Positions 17,154-26,401 of a stretch of DNA of 64,000 nucleotides are shown here, in pieces; the first letter of the stretch is position 1; each line of letters starts with the position of its first letter. The notes under the pieces are model-generated. The model made no database searches. It was not told where the DNA came from and saw only the letters and a list, made by a program, of their open reading frames with translations. The position numbers were made by a program, and so were the translations under genes. This stretch comes from Deferribacteraceae bacterium (GTDB lineage: Bacteria > Chrysiogenota > Deferribacteres > Deferribacterales > Deferrivibrionaceae), in NCBI GenBank assembly GCA_020054865.1, contig JAIHAR010000005.1, positions 20,400 through 84,399 of the forward strand, in the 5' to 3' direction.

Positions 17154-18869
17154 ATGGCTAACAAAAAAATCGTAGTCGACCCGATTACAAGGATAGAAGG
17201 TCATTTAAGGATAGAAGCAAAAGTAGAAGACGGTAAGATTGTGGATGCTTGGTCCAGCTCCACAATGTTTAGAGGAGTAGAAAAAATCCTTCAAGGGAGG
17301 GACCCAAGGGACGCCTGGTATTTTACACAAAGATTTTGTGGTGTATGTACTACCGTTCACTCTCTTGCATCCATCAGGGCAGTTGAAAATGCCCTTGGCA
17401 TAAGAATCCCTTTCAACGCAGAAATGATTAGAAACATCATAATCGGTATTCAAAATGTACAAGACCACGTAATACATTTTTACCACCTGCATGCTCTTGA
17501 CTGGGTAGATATAGTTTCAGCACTCAGTGCCGACCCTAAAAAAACAGCTCAACTTCAGCAGTCAATTTCAGACTGGAAATATTCCAGTGAAGACTATTTT
17601 AGAGGTGTGCAAAACAAAGTAGCAGCTTTTGCAAAAACCGGAAGACTCGGACCTTTTGGAAATGCTTATTGGGGGCACAGTGCATACAAACTTCCACCAG
17701 AAGCAAATCTTATGGCAGTAGCTCACTATCTTGAAGCATTGAATCTTCAAAAAGAAATTATCAAAATCCATGCTATTTTAGGTTCAAAAAATCCACACCC
17801 TCAAACCTTCCTGGTGGGCGGTATGTCTATACCTGTTGACCCTAATAGTCAAAATGCACTTAACGCTGATAAAATTGCAGAAATTAACAAATATATCGCA
17901 ATGGCAAAAGAATTTGTAGAGCAGGTTTATATACCTGACCTTTTGGCTGTTGCTCCATTTTATCTCGAATGGGCAAAATACGGTGGTGGACATTTAAACT
18001 ACCTTTCTTACGGCGAATATCCTGAAGACCAAACTGGCTACCCTAACGGGTTGTGGATGCCTGCAGGGGTAATTTTAAATGGTGATTTATCAAAGGTATA
18101 TGAAGTAAACCAGGAGAAAATTACTGAGTATGTAACACATTCATGGTATGATTACACAGGAGGGGACAGTAAGGCCAAGCACCCTTATGATGGTGAGCAA
18201 ATCTGGAAGTACACAGGTCCAAAACCACCTTATGAATATCTTGACACCGATAATAAATATTCTTGGGTAAAAGCGCCAAGGTATGATGACAAACCAATGG
18301 AAGTTGGCCCTCTTGCAAGGATGCTTATAGGCTATGCTAAAGGGCATAAAGAGATTAAAGAAACAGTTGATTTGGTTTTAAACAAACTTGGGGTAGGGCC
18401 TGAAGTGCTTTTCTCAACACTTGGAAGAACCGCTGCAAGAGGTATTGAAACACTTATTACCGTAAACAGATTGCCAAAGTGGGTAAATATGCTCGTTGGC
18501 AATATAAAATCGGGTGATCTTGCTATTCACAACAATGAAAAATGGAATCCAGATTCATGGCCAAAGTCAGCAAAAGGATATGGATGGCATGAAGCTCCAA
18601 GAGGAGCATTAGGACACTGGATAGTTATTGAAGATAAAAAGATTAAAAACTATCAAGCAGTTGTTCCTTCCACTTGGAATGCTAGCCCGAGAGACACAAA
18701 CGGCATAAGAGGGCAATATGAAGAATCTCTTATCGGAACACCAATTGCTGATCCTGAAAAGCCGCTTGAAATATTAAGGACAATCCATTCCTTTGACCCA
18801 TGTCTTGCCTGTGCCGTTCATGTTTATGATGAAAAAGGTGAGCTTAAGTCAAAAGTAAAAGTTTTATAA
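17154..18869 (+). CDS. NiFe hydrogenase large (catalytic) subunit
   Basis: Holds the NiFe(CN)2CO site that oxidises hydrogen. Both Cys pairs that bind nickel are present: RFCGVCTTVH (C62, C65) and DPCLACAVH (C550, C553). The 15 residues after His556 are the C-terminal extension normally removed by a maturation protease. The protein has 571 residues, the usual size for group 1, and has no signal of its own; it would be co-exported with the Tat-tagged small subunit. GGGAGG precedes the ATG. Gene order small, large, cytochrome b matches membrane-bound uptake hydrogenases that feed electrons to quinone. Confidence 0.94.
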   Translation: MANKKIVVDPITRIEGHLRIEAKVEDGKIVDAWSSSTMFRGVEKILQGRDPRDAWYFTQRFCGVCTTVHSLASIRAVENALGIRIPFNAEMIRNIIIGIQNVQDHVIHFYHLHALDWVDIVSALSADPKKTAQLQQSISDWKYSSEDYFRGVQNKVAAFAKTGRLGPFGNAYWGHSAYKLPPEANLMAVAHYLEALNLQKEIIKIHAILGSKNPHPQTFLVGGMSIPVDPNSQNALNADKIAEINKYIAMAKEFVEQVYIPDLLAVAPFYLEWAKYGGGHLNYLSYGEYPEDQTGYPNGLWMPAGVILNGDLSKVYEVNQEKITEYVTHSWYDYTGGDSKAKHPYDGEQIWKYTGPKPPYEYLDTDNKYSWVKAPRYDDKPMEVGPLARMLIGYAKGHKEIKETVDLVLNKLGVGPEVLFSTLGRTAARGIETLITVNRLPKWVNMLVGNIKSGDLAIHNNEKWNPDSWPKSAKGYGWHEAPRGALGHWIVIEDKKIKNYQAVVPSTWNASPRDTNGIRGQYEESLIGTPIADPEKPLEILRTIHSFDPCLACAVHVYDEKGELKSKVKVL

Positions 18870-18879
18870 GGGGGCAGTT

Positions 18880-19554
18880 ATGGCTGATAATAAATGTGCT
18901 GCCAGAAGGTATGTTTATGTCTGGGAAGGTCCTGTAAGAATTTCACACTGGTTAAACTTCTTTTGTATAATTTTTCTATCTATAACCGGTGTATATATAC
19001 ATTACCCTTTTGTTACCGCATGTAGCCTTTCCAACGCACCTTATATAATGGGTATAGTAAGGTATTCTCACTATCTGGTGGGGGTAATTTTTGCTTTTAG
19101 CGTGCTGCTTAGACTTTTCTGGCTTTTTATGGGAAATTACTATTCAAGCTGGAAATCTTTTTCAAATCCTTTTAAAAAAGAAGATAGAAAAATATTCTGG
19201 GGCTACTTTAAATACTACATTTTTCTTGAAAGAAACCCACCTCACGTCTTGGGGCATAACCCGGTTGCACTTGTAGCATATATCGTGCTTTTTAATCTTT
19301 TTATACTGCAAATTATAACCGGATTTGCTCTATGGAGTCAGGCAGACCCGAACAGCACAATGTATGCCATTACAGGCTGGATTTTCAATTTTGTCAGCAA
19401 CCAGTGGGTAAGATTTTATCATTACATCTTTATGTTTTTGGTAGCTGGATTTGTAATTAATCACATTTACAGTGCTGTAATTTTCGACTTTAAATCTCAG
19501 TCAGGTGAAATAAGTTCGATTTTTTCTGGATGGAAACCTGAAAGAAGACGCTAA
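18880..19554 (+). CDS. Hydrogenase b-type cytochrome subunit
   Basis: Membrane dihaem cytochrome that anchors the hydrogenase and passes electrons to the quinone pool. It has 224 residues and four predicted membrane segments, at about 22-42, 58-88, 128-152 and 178-205. Haem-ligating histidines are seen in RISHWLNFF, RYSHYLVG, RFYHYIFM and INHIYSAV. It starts 10 bp after the large subunit with GGGGG upstream and is followed by a strong terminator, which closes a three-gene operon. Confidence 0.9.
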   Translation: MADNKCAARRYVYVWEGPVRISHWLNFFCIIFLSITGVYIHYPFVTACSLSNAPYIMGIVRYSHYLVGVIFAFSVLLRLFWLFMGNYYSSWKSFSNPFKKEDRKIFWGYFKYYIFLERNPPHVLGHNPVALVAYIVLFNLFILQIITGFALWSQADPNSTMYAITGWIFNFVSNQWVRFYHYIFMFLVAGFVINHIYSAVIFDFKSQSGEISSIFSGWKPERRR

Positions 19555-19560
19555 TAACCA

Positions 19561-19585
19561 GGCCCCGATTTGGGGCCTTTTTTTT
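19561..19585 (+). terminator. Rho-independent terminator of the hydrogenase operon
   Basis: GGCCCC / GGGGCC stem (19561-19566 with 19572-19577), 5-nt loop, then eight T. Confidence 0.95.
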
Positions 19586-19596
19586 ACAATTTCATA

Positions 19597-19624
19597 TTGA
19601 CATATCACGATATATGATTATAAT
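19597..19624 (+). promoter_or_regulatory. Consensus sigma-70 promoter with embedded ArsR-type operator
   Basis: TTGACA (19597-19602), 16-bp spacer, TATAAT (19619-19624): both hexamers are perfect. The spacer begins with the dyad ATATC-AC-GATAT (19602-19613), a plausible ArsR operator that would block polymerase. The -10 box ends 8 nt before the ATG of the regulator gene, so the mRNA should be leaderless or nearly so; no Shine-Dalgarno sequence is present. Confidence 0.82.
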
Positions 19625-19632
19625 CTACTTCC

Positions 19633-20346
19633 ATGATAGATTTTTTAAAGACTATTTCAGACGAGCAGCGTTTAAGAATAATAAATCTTGTCGACCTTAA
19701 AAAACTTTGTGTGTGCGACCTTGAATCCACTTTAAAAATCAAACAGTCAACCCTGTCCTCTCACCTTTCAAAATTACGCAAAGTAAATGTCATAGATTTT
19801 GAGAAAGATGGAAAGTGGATATATTATTTTTTGAACGATAATCTCGACATTGACTTTAAAAAGATTATATCTATTATTCTCAATAACTTCAGAAAAACAG
19901 ATATTGCCAAAAATGACATTAATAATTTGGAAAAATTGAATTCAGGATGCAAACAAAAGAAAAATATTATTGTAATCTGTACAAGCAATTCCTGCAGGAG
20001 CCAGATAACTGAAGCAATTATAAGAAATTACTCCGATTCTAAGGTTTTTAGTGCAGGCTTAAATCCTAAACCAACTGTAAATGAAAATATAAAAAAATTT
20101 CTTGCCAAAAAGTTTCCCGATTTGAAGTTTTTTCCGAAACATATTGATAATTTCAAAGATGATTATTTTGATTATGCAATTTTTGTGTGCAAAGATGCCT
20201 ATAATTCATCAAAATACAGTGTAAACGCCAAAAATATTTTATTCTGGGACATAGAAGATATCGATAACGACAATGTAACTGAATCAGAAATCAATAATGT
20301 TTATAATAAACTCTTAAATAAAGTTAAAAAGGAGCTTTTAAAATGA
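19633..20346 (+). CDS. ArsR-family repressor fused to an ArsC-like phosphatase domain
   Basis: Residues 1-75 are a winged-helix ArsR/SmtB domain with the arsenite-binding motif LCVCDL (C26, C28) and recognition-helix region STLSSHLSKLRK. Residues 110-235 are a low-molecular-weight phosphatase/arsenate reductase domain with the P-loop CTSNSCRS (C116, C121, R122). The VC motif (C186) is kept, but the position of the third redox Cys of ArsC is Ser193, so normal thioredoxin-linked turnover is doubtful. The second domain may sense arsenate or serve a structural role. The gene heads the arsR-arsC-acr3 operon and overlaps arsC by 4 bp. It probably represses the operon from the dyad in its own promoter. 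Confidence 0.85.
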   Translation: MIDFLKTISDEQRLRIINLVDLKKLCVCDLESTLKIKQSTLSSHLSKLRKVNVIDFEKDGKWIYYFLNDNLDIDFKKIISIILNNFRKTDIAKNDINNLEKLNSGCKQKKNIIVICTSNSCRSQITEAIIRNYSDSKVFSAGLNPKPTVNENIKKFLAKKFPDLKFFPKHIDNFKDDYFDYAIFVCKDAYNSSKYSVNAKNILFWDIEDIDNDNVTESEINNVYNKLLNKVKKELLK

Positions 20347-20765
20347 AAAAGAAACTACTTTTTTTATGCACGGGGAACTCTTGCCGAAGCCAGATGGCAG
20401 AAGGATATGGCAGACTATTTCTTGGGGACAAATATGATGTTTACTCCGCCGGGATTGAGAAACACGGGCTTAATCCATATATGGTTAAGGTTATGCAGGA
20501 GGATAATGTAGATATCCGCACACACTATTCAAAGACATTATCGGATTTAGGTGAAATAGATTTTGACGTGGTGATTACTGTCTGCGGTCATGCCAATGAA
20601 ACATGCCCGACATATTTAAAAAAGGCAGAAATTATTCACAAAGGTTTTGATGACCCTGCAAAATTTGAAGGTAGTGAAGAAGAAAAAATAGATGGTTTCA
20701 GACGTGTAAGGGATGAAATAAAAAATTATATAAAAAATGAGCTTAGAAATTTATTGGAGAAATAA
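20343..20765 (+). CDS. arsC: Arsenate reductase, thioredoxin-coupled type
   Basis: Reduces arsenate to arsenite in the cytoplasm so that Acr3 can export it. All catalytic residues of the Bacillus/Staphylococcus-type enzyme are present: P-loop CTGNSCRSQ (C9, C14, R15) and the redox pair C81 and C88 in VCGHANETC, with FDDPAKFEG downstream. The length of 140 residues is typical. It overlaps the ArsR-ArsC fusion by 4 bp and lies 2 bp before acr3. Confidence 0.93.
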   Translation: MKKKLLFLCTGNSCRSQMAEGYGRLFLGDKYDVYSAGIEKHGLNPYMVKVMQEDNVDIRTHYSKTLSDLGEIDFDVVITVCGHANETCPTYLKKAEIIHKGFDDPAKFEGSEEEKIDGFRRVRDEIKNYIKNELRNLLEK

Positions 20766-20767
20766 TT

Positions 20768-21814
20768 ATGCAAAAGAAAATGAGTTTCTTTGACAGATAT
20801 CTCACTCTCTGGGTAGCGATATGCATGATCGCAGGGATTATCGCAGGTAAAATAATACCTGAATTTATAACTGGTTTGAGGGACATTGAATTTGCAAAAG
20901 GCTCTCAGATAAATCTTCCTATTGCAGTTTTAATATGGCTTATGATTTACCCAATGATGCTGAAAGTTGACTTTTCTTCAGTGCTAAACGTAGGTAAAAA
21001 TCCAAAGGGGTTGGTTATTACCGGTTTTGTAAACTGGCTTGTAAAACCTTTCAGTATGGCACTTCTTGGATACATATTTTTTAAAATACTTTTTGTCCCT
21101 TTTATCGGGCCAGAGCTTGCTGACCAATATACGGCAGGAGGGATTATTCTTGCTGCAGCTCCATGTACGGCTATGGTTTTTGTCTGGAGTTATCTTGTGG
21201 ATGGTGATCCCGGATATACTTTGGTGCAAGTAGCTTTAAATGACCTTATTATGCTCGTGGCTTTTGCTCCTATAGTTAAATTTTTAGTAAGCGGCGCTGC
21301 AAATCTTATAGTACCTTTTTCCGTACTATTTTACTCGGTAATAGTTTTCATAGTAATCCCTCTTGCTGCAGGTATCATTACAAGGTCATTACTGTTAAGG
21401 CTTAAAGGTGAAGAATGGTTTAAAGGATTTTTACAAAAGCTTCATCCTGTTACAATAAGTGCTCTTCTACTTACATTGGTTTTAATATTTGCTTTTCAAT
21501 CTGACAATATTACAGGCAGATGGTTTCACGTTATCTTAATTGCAATACCGATACTAATTCAGGTTTATTTTAATTCATCAGTGGTTTATTTTTTAATGAA
21601 ATTATTCAAAGTAAAGCACAATATTGCTGCCCCAGGAGCACTAATTGGAGCAAGTAATTTCTTTGAGCTTGCAGTAGCCACAGCTATTACACTTTTCGGG
21701 CCAGAATCAGGTGCCGCTCTTGCAACAGTTGTGGGTGTTTTGGTGGAAGTACCTGTGATGCTTTCAGTAGTTAAAATTACAAATTCAACAAGACATTGGT
21801 TTAATTTCAGTTAA
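20768..21814 (+). CDS. acr3: Arsenite efflux transporter Acr3
   Basis: Ten-helix arsenite exporter of the bile acid/arsenite/riboflavin transporter superfamily, 348 residues. Typical segments are AAAPCTAMVFVWSYLVDGDP with the conserved transport Cys, LNDLIMLVAFAPI, and AAPGALIGASNFFELAVATAI near the C-terminus. It is the last gene of the ars operon. The terminal inverted repeat of an insertion sequence begins 2 bp after its stop codon, so the original downstream region and any terminator have been displaced. The C-terminus itself appears complete. Confidence 0.93.
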   Translation: MQKKMSFFDRYLTLWVAICMIAGIIAGKIIPEFITGLRDIEFAKGSQINLPIAVLIWLMIYPMMLKVDFSSVLNVGKNPKGLVITGFVNWLVKPFSMALLGYIFFKILFVPFIGPELADQYTAGGIILAAAPCTAMVFVWSYLVDGDPGYTLVQVALNDLIMLVAFAPIVKFLVSGAANLIVPFSVLFYSVIVFIVIPLAAGIITRSLLLRLKGEEWFKGFLQKLHPVTISALLLTLVLIFAFQSDNITGRWFHVILIAIPILIQVYFNSSVVYFLMKLFKVKHNIAAPGALIGASNFFELAVATAITLFGPESGAALATVVGVLVEVPVMLSVVKITNSTRHWFNFS

Positions 21815-21816
21815 AT

Positions 21817-23017
21817 AGTTATCCCTGAAAAATTCGTTTTTGAGCAAATATTGCGATTTTTTTGTACATTTTAGTTTAACTGTTTGTAAAATGCTACGTA
21901 TGGAACCACTAAATTTTAAGTGCCGCATCCCAAAAGTTCGGTTCTTTGGATACTGTTCGTCATCATTTGTCACAAATTTTTAAGAAAAAAATAAAAGGTG
22001 TGCCAAAAGCGCCCTTAAACTATAGCCACAACCAGATAATACAGCGTTTATTTCATTGCCTTCGTGACCTTTAAGATAATTGCAACCCATACGACTGTTT
22101 CTTTTGATATGAGAAATCAAAGCTTCAACTGATGCCCGTTTCTTTAATAACCGTCTAAAATAATGACTAAATTTCTTTAAACTCCTCGGAACAACATTAA
22201 TCTTGATGTCACCTTTATAATTATGACCTCTATAGCCTAAATCTACAAATGCCTCTTCTATTTTATTATCTCCTATAACCTTAGACGCTTCATCCAAACT
22301 TATTTGCAAGGTCTTGCTGTCATGAACATTCTTTTTAAAATTTGTTATTCCAATTGCAAAACTCTTAGTCAGACTACCAACTATACCCACTTTATTGCCA
22401 AATTCATACCGCTTATGGGTCTTACCCTTACCAATACACTCCACTTCAGGATGATAAAGGCTGTAAAGTTTATTCTTACTGTGTTTGTCACGGGATTGAA
22501 GATTACTAAAATAAGATGACAATCTTTTAAATTCAGTACTATCCTTTAAATTATCAGGTAGTTTACGTTCCAAATCTCTATAAAGCCTACCCATATTTGT
22601 CTTAATCCTGGACGTTAACCGCTTTGCTTGTGCATATTTACGACTGTGAACAAGACCATTATGGGTTCTTATTGCTCGTTTTGTTACTCGTAAATAACTT
22701 TGTTTTAAGCAAACTGAATGGGTCTTTGCATATTTTACCAAATATTTTATCATAGCAAAATAAAGCCTTATGTCCGTAGGGTACGATATATTCTTTTCCT
22801 GAACATAGGTTTACCGGGTCGACCTTTCTCACTGTACAGTTTGCCAAACTCTTCTTCTAATTTCTCCCAGTTGATTATTTGGCTCAATTTACATAGCGGA
22901 TGAAATAGGTCTATTATGTTAACTAATATTGGCTTCAAATGCTCTTCTAAAGGTATATGAGTAGACTTTGGACGCATCAAAAACTCCCAGATAATTGTTG
23001 TGTTCTAAGGGATTACT
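21817..23017 (-). mobile_element. Decayed IS5-like insertion sequence
   Basis: About 1.2 kb bounded by imperfect terminal inverted repeats: AGTTATCCCT at 21817-21826 and the inverse of AGTAATCCCT at 23008-23017 (9 of 10 match). It contains an interrupted, internally deleted transposase on the minus strand. No target duplication could be recognised. It separates acr3 from the respiratory arsenate reductase operon and is probably immobile. Confidence 0.75.
21980..22980 (-). pseudogene. IS5-family transposase, internally deleted and frameshifted
   Basis: Two pieces of one transposase. The N-terminal piece (22768-22980) contains the conserved INWEKLEEEFGKLYSEKGRPGKP region. The C-terminal piece (21980-22753) holds the end of the catalytic domain: EEAFVDLGYRGH, SVEALISHIKRNSRMGCNYL and LKGHEGNEINAVLSGCGYSL. 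The part expected between them, with the first catalytic Asp, is missing or out of frame; after GRPGKP the sequence runs into unrelated residues and a stop. The protein cannot be functional as it stands. It lies within the element bounded by the inverted repeats described for the IS. Confidence 0.8.
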
Positions 23018-23103
23018 GTAAAAAATATAGCAGAATACTGTACTAATTTCAATATATTATTAATAAGTTACGTTATTTTTCATGGGTAACTATTTATTTG
23101 TTG

Positions 23104-23535
23104 TTATTTTTTTAACTGTTGAACAGGTAAAGCAACAAGGCTTGCCCACTCAAGCCATGAACCATCGTAGATTTTTACATTGTCAATTCCTGCAACATAT
23201 TTGATTGCAAAATACATATGGGCTGCTCTATCTCCACTGTGACAATATGTAACAATAGGCTTATCTCCATCTACTTTTTTTGCTTTTAGAGCTGCTTTTA
23301 TATCGTTTGCACTTTTGAAAGTATGAAGAAATTGTAACCGCTTTAATGTATGTTTAATTCCACAATTCTTATTTAAATAACCGGATATGGCAGTAAGATT
23401 TAAGCTGCGTGTAGCAAAACAACCGGAAATCATCTCAAGAATATATTTTTGTTACGGCTTTATAAGATAATCGTGAAGGTTTCTTGCAATATTTAACATT
23501 TTTTCCTTCACATTTTTAGCAATTTCACCTATCAT
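23104..23535 (-). pseudogene. Chimera of an IS4-like transposase N-terminus and a rhodanese C-terminus
   Basis: One reading frame starts at an ATG at 23535 with GGAGG six bases upstream, runs 27 codons (MIGEIAKNVKEKMLN...), meets a TAA at 23452-23454, and stays open in the same frame to 23104. The segment up to LKRLQF resembles the N-terminus of IS4-type transposases (SLNLTAISGYL...HTLKRLQ). From TFKSANDIKAAL on it is the C-terminal half of a thiosulfate sulfurtransferase with the active-site loop TYCHSGDRAAHMYF and YDGSWLEWA. The conserved N-terminal rhodanese domain is absent. It is probably the scar of an insertion followed by deletion. The catalytic Cys loop is intact, so residual activity cannot be excluded. 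Confidence 0.7.
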
Positions 23536-23676
23536 ACACTGCCTCCATATTGTTGTTATTGTTGCTTTTTTTTGTCAAAATCATAATACAACATCTTGGA
23601 GGCATTAGCAATTATAAATACCTCTCAAATATAATCTCTTATATAAAAATGGGGTGACGGCAGAGTTTATGAACCT

Positions 23677-25029
23677 TTATCCCTTAATTTTTATGCCGTA
23701 TTTTTTTATTTTGGCATTAAGTGTTACTCTTGATATTCCAAGAGCATCAGCCGTTTTTGACAAATGAAAATTATTTGATTTCAGAGCATTTAAAATCATC
23801 TCTTTTTCAAGGCTTTCCACCGCTTCATTAATATTATTGAAATCTGTTTCTCTGCCGTAACCAGGATCATTTTCTGTCAAGTTTAATTTGATATGCTCAG
23901 GCTCTATTGATTTGCCATCAGCAAGCATAACAGCCGTGTTGATAACATTCTTAAATTCTCTGACATTTCCCGGCCATGTATATGATGATAAAATATCTAT
24001 GACCTTCTTGTTGAGACAGGTTATACTCTTTTTATACTCCTTTGCAAAAATATTGATAAAATATTTTGCAAGCTGCTCTATATCTTCCACCCTATCCCTT
24101 AATGCAGGCAGTTTTATAGTGACTCCACTTACCCTGAAATACAAATCTTGCCTGAATAAATTTTCATCCATAAGTTCGCTTATCTTTTTATTAGTTGCTG
24201 CCACAAGCCTTACATCAAGCTTTATCTTTTTTGTCCCCCCCAGATGCTCTATTTCACTGGTTTCAAGGACTCTTAGAAGCTTGGACTGTAGGCCTTTTGA
24301 AATTTCACCTATCTCATCAAGAAATATTGTCCCGCCTTGAGCAAGCTCAAACTTTCCCGGTTTTGATGCAGTTGCACCGCTGAATGCACCTTTTTCATAA
24401 CCAAAAAGTTCACTCTCAAGCAAATCTCTTGGGATCGCAGCACAATTAATCGGCACAAATGCTCCCCTTCTTCCGCTATACTTATGAATCATATTTGCTA
24501 TTAATTCCTTGCCAGTACCGCTTTCCCCGACAATCAAAACAGGTGTCTTGGTAGGGGATACATTTGCTACAATTTTCAATACTTCCCTTATATCTTTGGA
24601 AATTCCTATAAATCCTTTTGAAGTAACATCTTCAACTTTTACATACTCATTTCCGCATATCTCAAATCTTTTATTTTTCTTATACTTTTCAATATATTCT
24701 ATCAAATCCTCAATATTTACAGGCTTTGTTAAAAAATCTTTTGCTCCAAGCCTGATGGATTCCAAAACGGTATCACTTGTCCCAAATGCAGTTATCATAA
24801 TTACTGGAATATCAGGAAAATCTTTCTTGATTCTTTCCAATAAATGTAGACCATTTGAGTCACCAAGCCGTATGTCTAAGAATATAAGGGATATATCTGG
24901 TGTATTGTGCAATATTTCATATGCCAATCTTGGGGTATCTGCTGTCTCAACTAAATACCTGTCTGCCAAAGACCTTTTTATACTATACCCTAAAGCCTCA
25001 TCATCATCTATCAATAAAATTTTATCCAT
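23677..25029 (-). CDS. Sigma-54-dependent response regulator, NtrC family
   Basis: Three domains in 450 residues: receiver domain with phospho-acceptor Asp52 (IFLDIRLGDS), AAA+ domain with Walker A GESGTGKELIA and the sigma-54 contact loop GAFSGA (the usual Thr is Ser), and a Fis-type helix-turn-helix at the C-terminus (TADALGISRVTLNAKIKKYG). It is the last gene of the arr operon, 1 bp after the kinase gene. The natural target is the sigma-54 promoter in front of arrA. The arrangement of periplasmic binding protein, kinase and regulator matches the arsenite-sensing AioX-AioS-AioR type. Confidence 0.9.
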   Translation of the reverse strand: MDKILLIDDDEALGYSIKRSLADRYLVETADTPRLAYEILHNTPDISLIFLDIRLGDSNGLHLLERIKKDFPDIPVIMITAFGTSDTVLESIRLGAKDFLTKPVNIEDLIEYIEKYKKNKRFEICGNEYVKVEDVTSKGFIGISKDIREVLKIVANVSPTKTPVLIVGESGTGKELIANMIHKYSGRRGAFVPINCAAIPRDLLESELFGYEKGAFSGATASKPGKFELAQGGTIFLDEIGEISKGLQSKLLRVLETSEIEHLGGTKKIKLDVRLVAATNKKISELMDENLFRQDLYFRVSGVTIKLPALRDRVEDIEQLAKYFINIFAKEYKKSITCLNKKVIDILSSYTWPGNVREFKNVINTAVMLADGKSIEPEHIKLNLTENDPGYGRETDFNNINEAVESLEKEMILNALKSNNFHLSKTADALGISRVTLNAKIKKYGIKIKG

Positions 25030-25030
25030 A

Positions 25031-26401
25031 CTACTCCTTTGTAAGCCTGATTATAAAGGTAGTCCCATATTCATCAGAAGAAACATTTATCTGCCCATTT
25101 AGGGCATTTATTATGGACTCAATATAAAAGAGTCCAAGCCCTGTCCCTGTCTTCTTTGTAGTATAAAACGGTAAAAATATTTTATCAATATTCTCTTCAT
25201 CTATCCCAAATCCATTATCACGAAAACCGACTAAAACATAGCTGCCTTGGTCTTCAAAAACAATCTCTACCCTTGTAGCTGCAGCTTCAAAACTGTTATT
25301 TATAAGATTGATAAGTATTTCTATTACCTTTTCCCCATCAGTAAATATAGTGTCACTTTTTATGTTGTTAATAAATATTAACTCAAGTTTATCAGAGAAG
25401 TTAATATAAATATAGTCTTCCAAGACCTTTTGTATTTCGCTTACTTTTACATCACTCTTTTTAATACTTATTGGCTTTGCAATTTCTAAAAAATCATTAA
25501 CAATTTTGACAATCTTATTAGTTTCACGAATAAGATATTCGGTATCTTTTGAATATCTTTCATCCAGCTCTTTTGCAAGAGTTTGGGCGAGTAATAGCAC
25601 TGTCATAGCCGGATTTTTCAACTCATGGGCAAGCCCTGATGACATCATACCGATTGAAGCCATCTTAGCATTTGCCATAATCTTCTTTTCCTGCTCCATA
25701 TTTTTATCAATTGCATCAGCAAGTCTTTTTGAAATATCGGTCAAATTTTTTGCAATATCTCTAACCTCTCTCGATGAATACCAGGGCAATTTAATATCTT
25801 CAGTCAGATTAGATAAATCCATCTTTTGGACATACTCATTTAACGCTTGCATAGGTGTTATAAGTAAATTTGTAAAAAATACTACAACAATAAGAAGAAA
25901 AATAAACGTAAATATTTCTGTAACACCAATCTTTAAACTATCTTTTATTGCCACTTCAACAATATAGTCAGGATTTATCTCATAAATAATATATCCCACG
26001 ACACCTTGATTGTCGCCAATTGTTATAGGAAATTTTATAAAATTAGCTTTATCAGCTTTTTCAGGATATTGTTTAACAGCAAGAGCATCTGTAATATAAT
26101 TCATATCTTTATCAAATAGATAAACATTTTTTAAGTAATCAGATGATTTTTGAATAGACTCCACAATTGTAAACATTGTGTAGATATCTTTATAAATAAT
26201 TGCTTCACCAAGCTTTATATTTAATATGGATACGTTTTGCTTTATGGAATTATTTACCGTTTCGGTTAAAAACCTTTTGCTGTAACTATAAGATAGCGTT
26301 ATTGTAACTAATAAAGTAAAAAAAGACGCAAAGATGGTAAGAAGAATTACCCTCGTTCTAAAGCTATTTGGTATTAATAATTTTATAATTTTCGACTTCA
26401 C
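25031..26401 (-). CDS. Membrane sensor histidine kinase
   Basis: 456 residues: membrane helix at about 18-40, periplasmic domain of about 110 residues, second helix near 155-178, HAMP-like linker, then a HisKA domain with phospho-accepting His in GLAHELKNPA and an ATPase domain with NLINNSFEA (N box), DNGFGID (G1) and GTGLGLFY (G2). All catalytic motifs are present. The start overlaps the upstream binding-protein gene by 38 bp, which points to tight coupling and probably to interaction of the two products. The response regulator follows directly. Confidence 0.9.
   Translation of the reverse strand: MKSKIIKLLIPNSFRTRVILLTIFASFFTLLVTITLSYSYSKRFLTETVNNSIKQNVSILNIKLGEAIIYKDIYTMFTIVESIQKSSDYLKNVYLFDKDMNYITDALAVKQYPEKADKANFIKFPITIGDNQGVVGYIIYEINPDYIVEVAIKDSLKIGVTEIFTFIFLLIVVVFFTNLLITPMQALNEYVQKMDLSNLTEDIKLPWYSSREVRDIAKNLTDISKRLADAIDKNMEQEKKIMANAKMASIGMMSSGLAHELKNPAMTVLLLAQTLAKELDERYSKDTEYLIRETNKIVKIVNDFLEIAKPISIKKSDVKVSEIQKVLEDYIYINFSDKLELIFINNIKSDTIFTDGEKVIEILINLINNSFEAAATRVEIVFEDQGSYVLVGFRDNGFGIDEENIDKIFLPFYTTKKTGTGLGLFYIESIINALNGQINVSSDEYGTTFIIRLTKE

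Noticed and set aside
22659..22847. 62-codon frame between the two transposase pieces
   Set aside because: Does not match the missing transposase core; a by-product of the frameshift.
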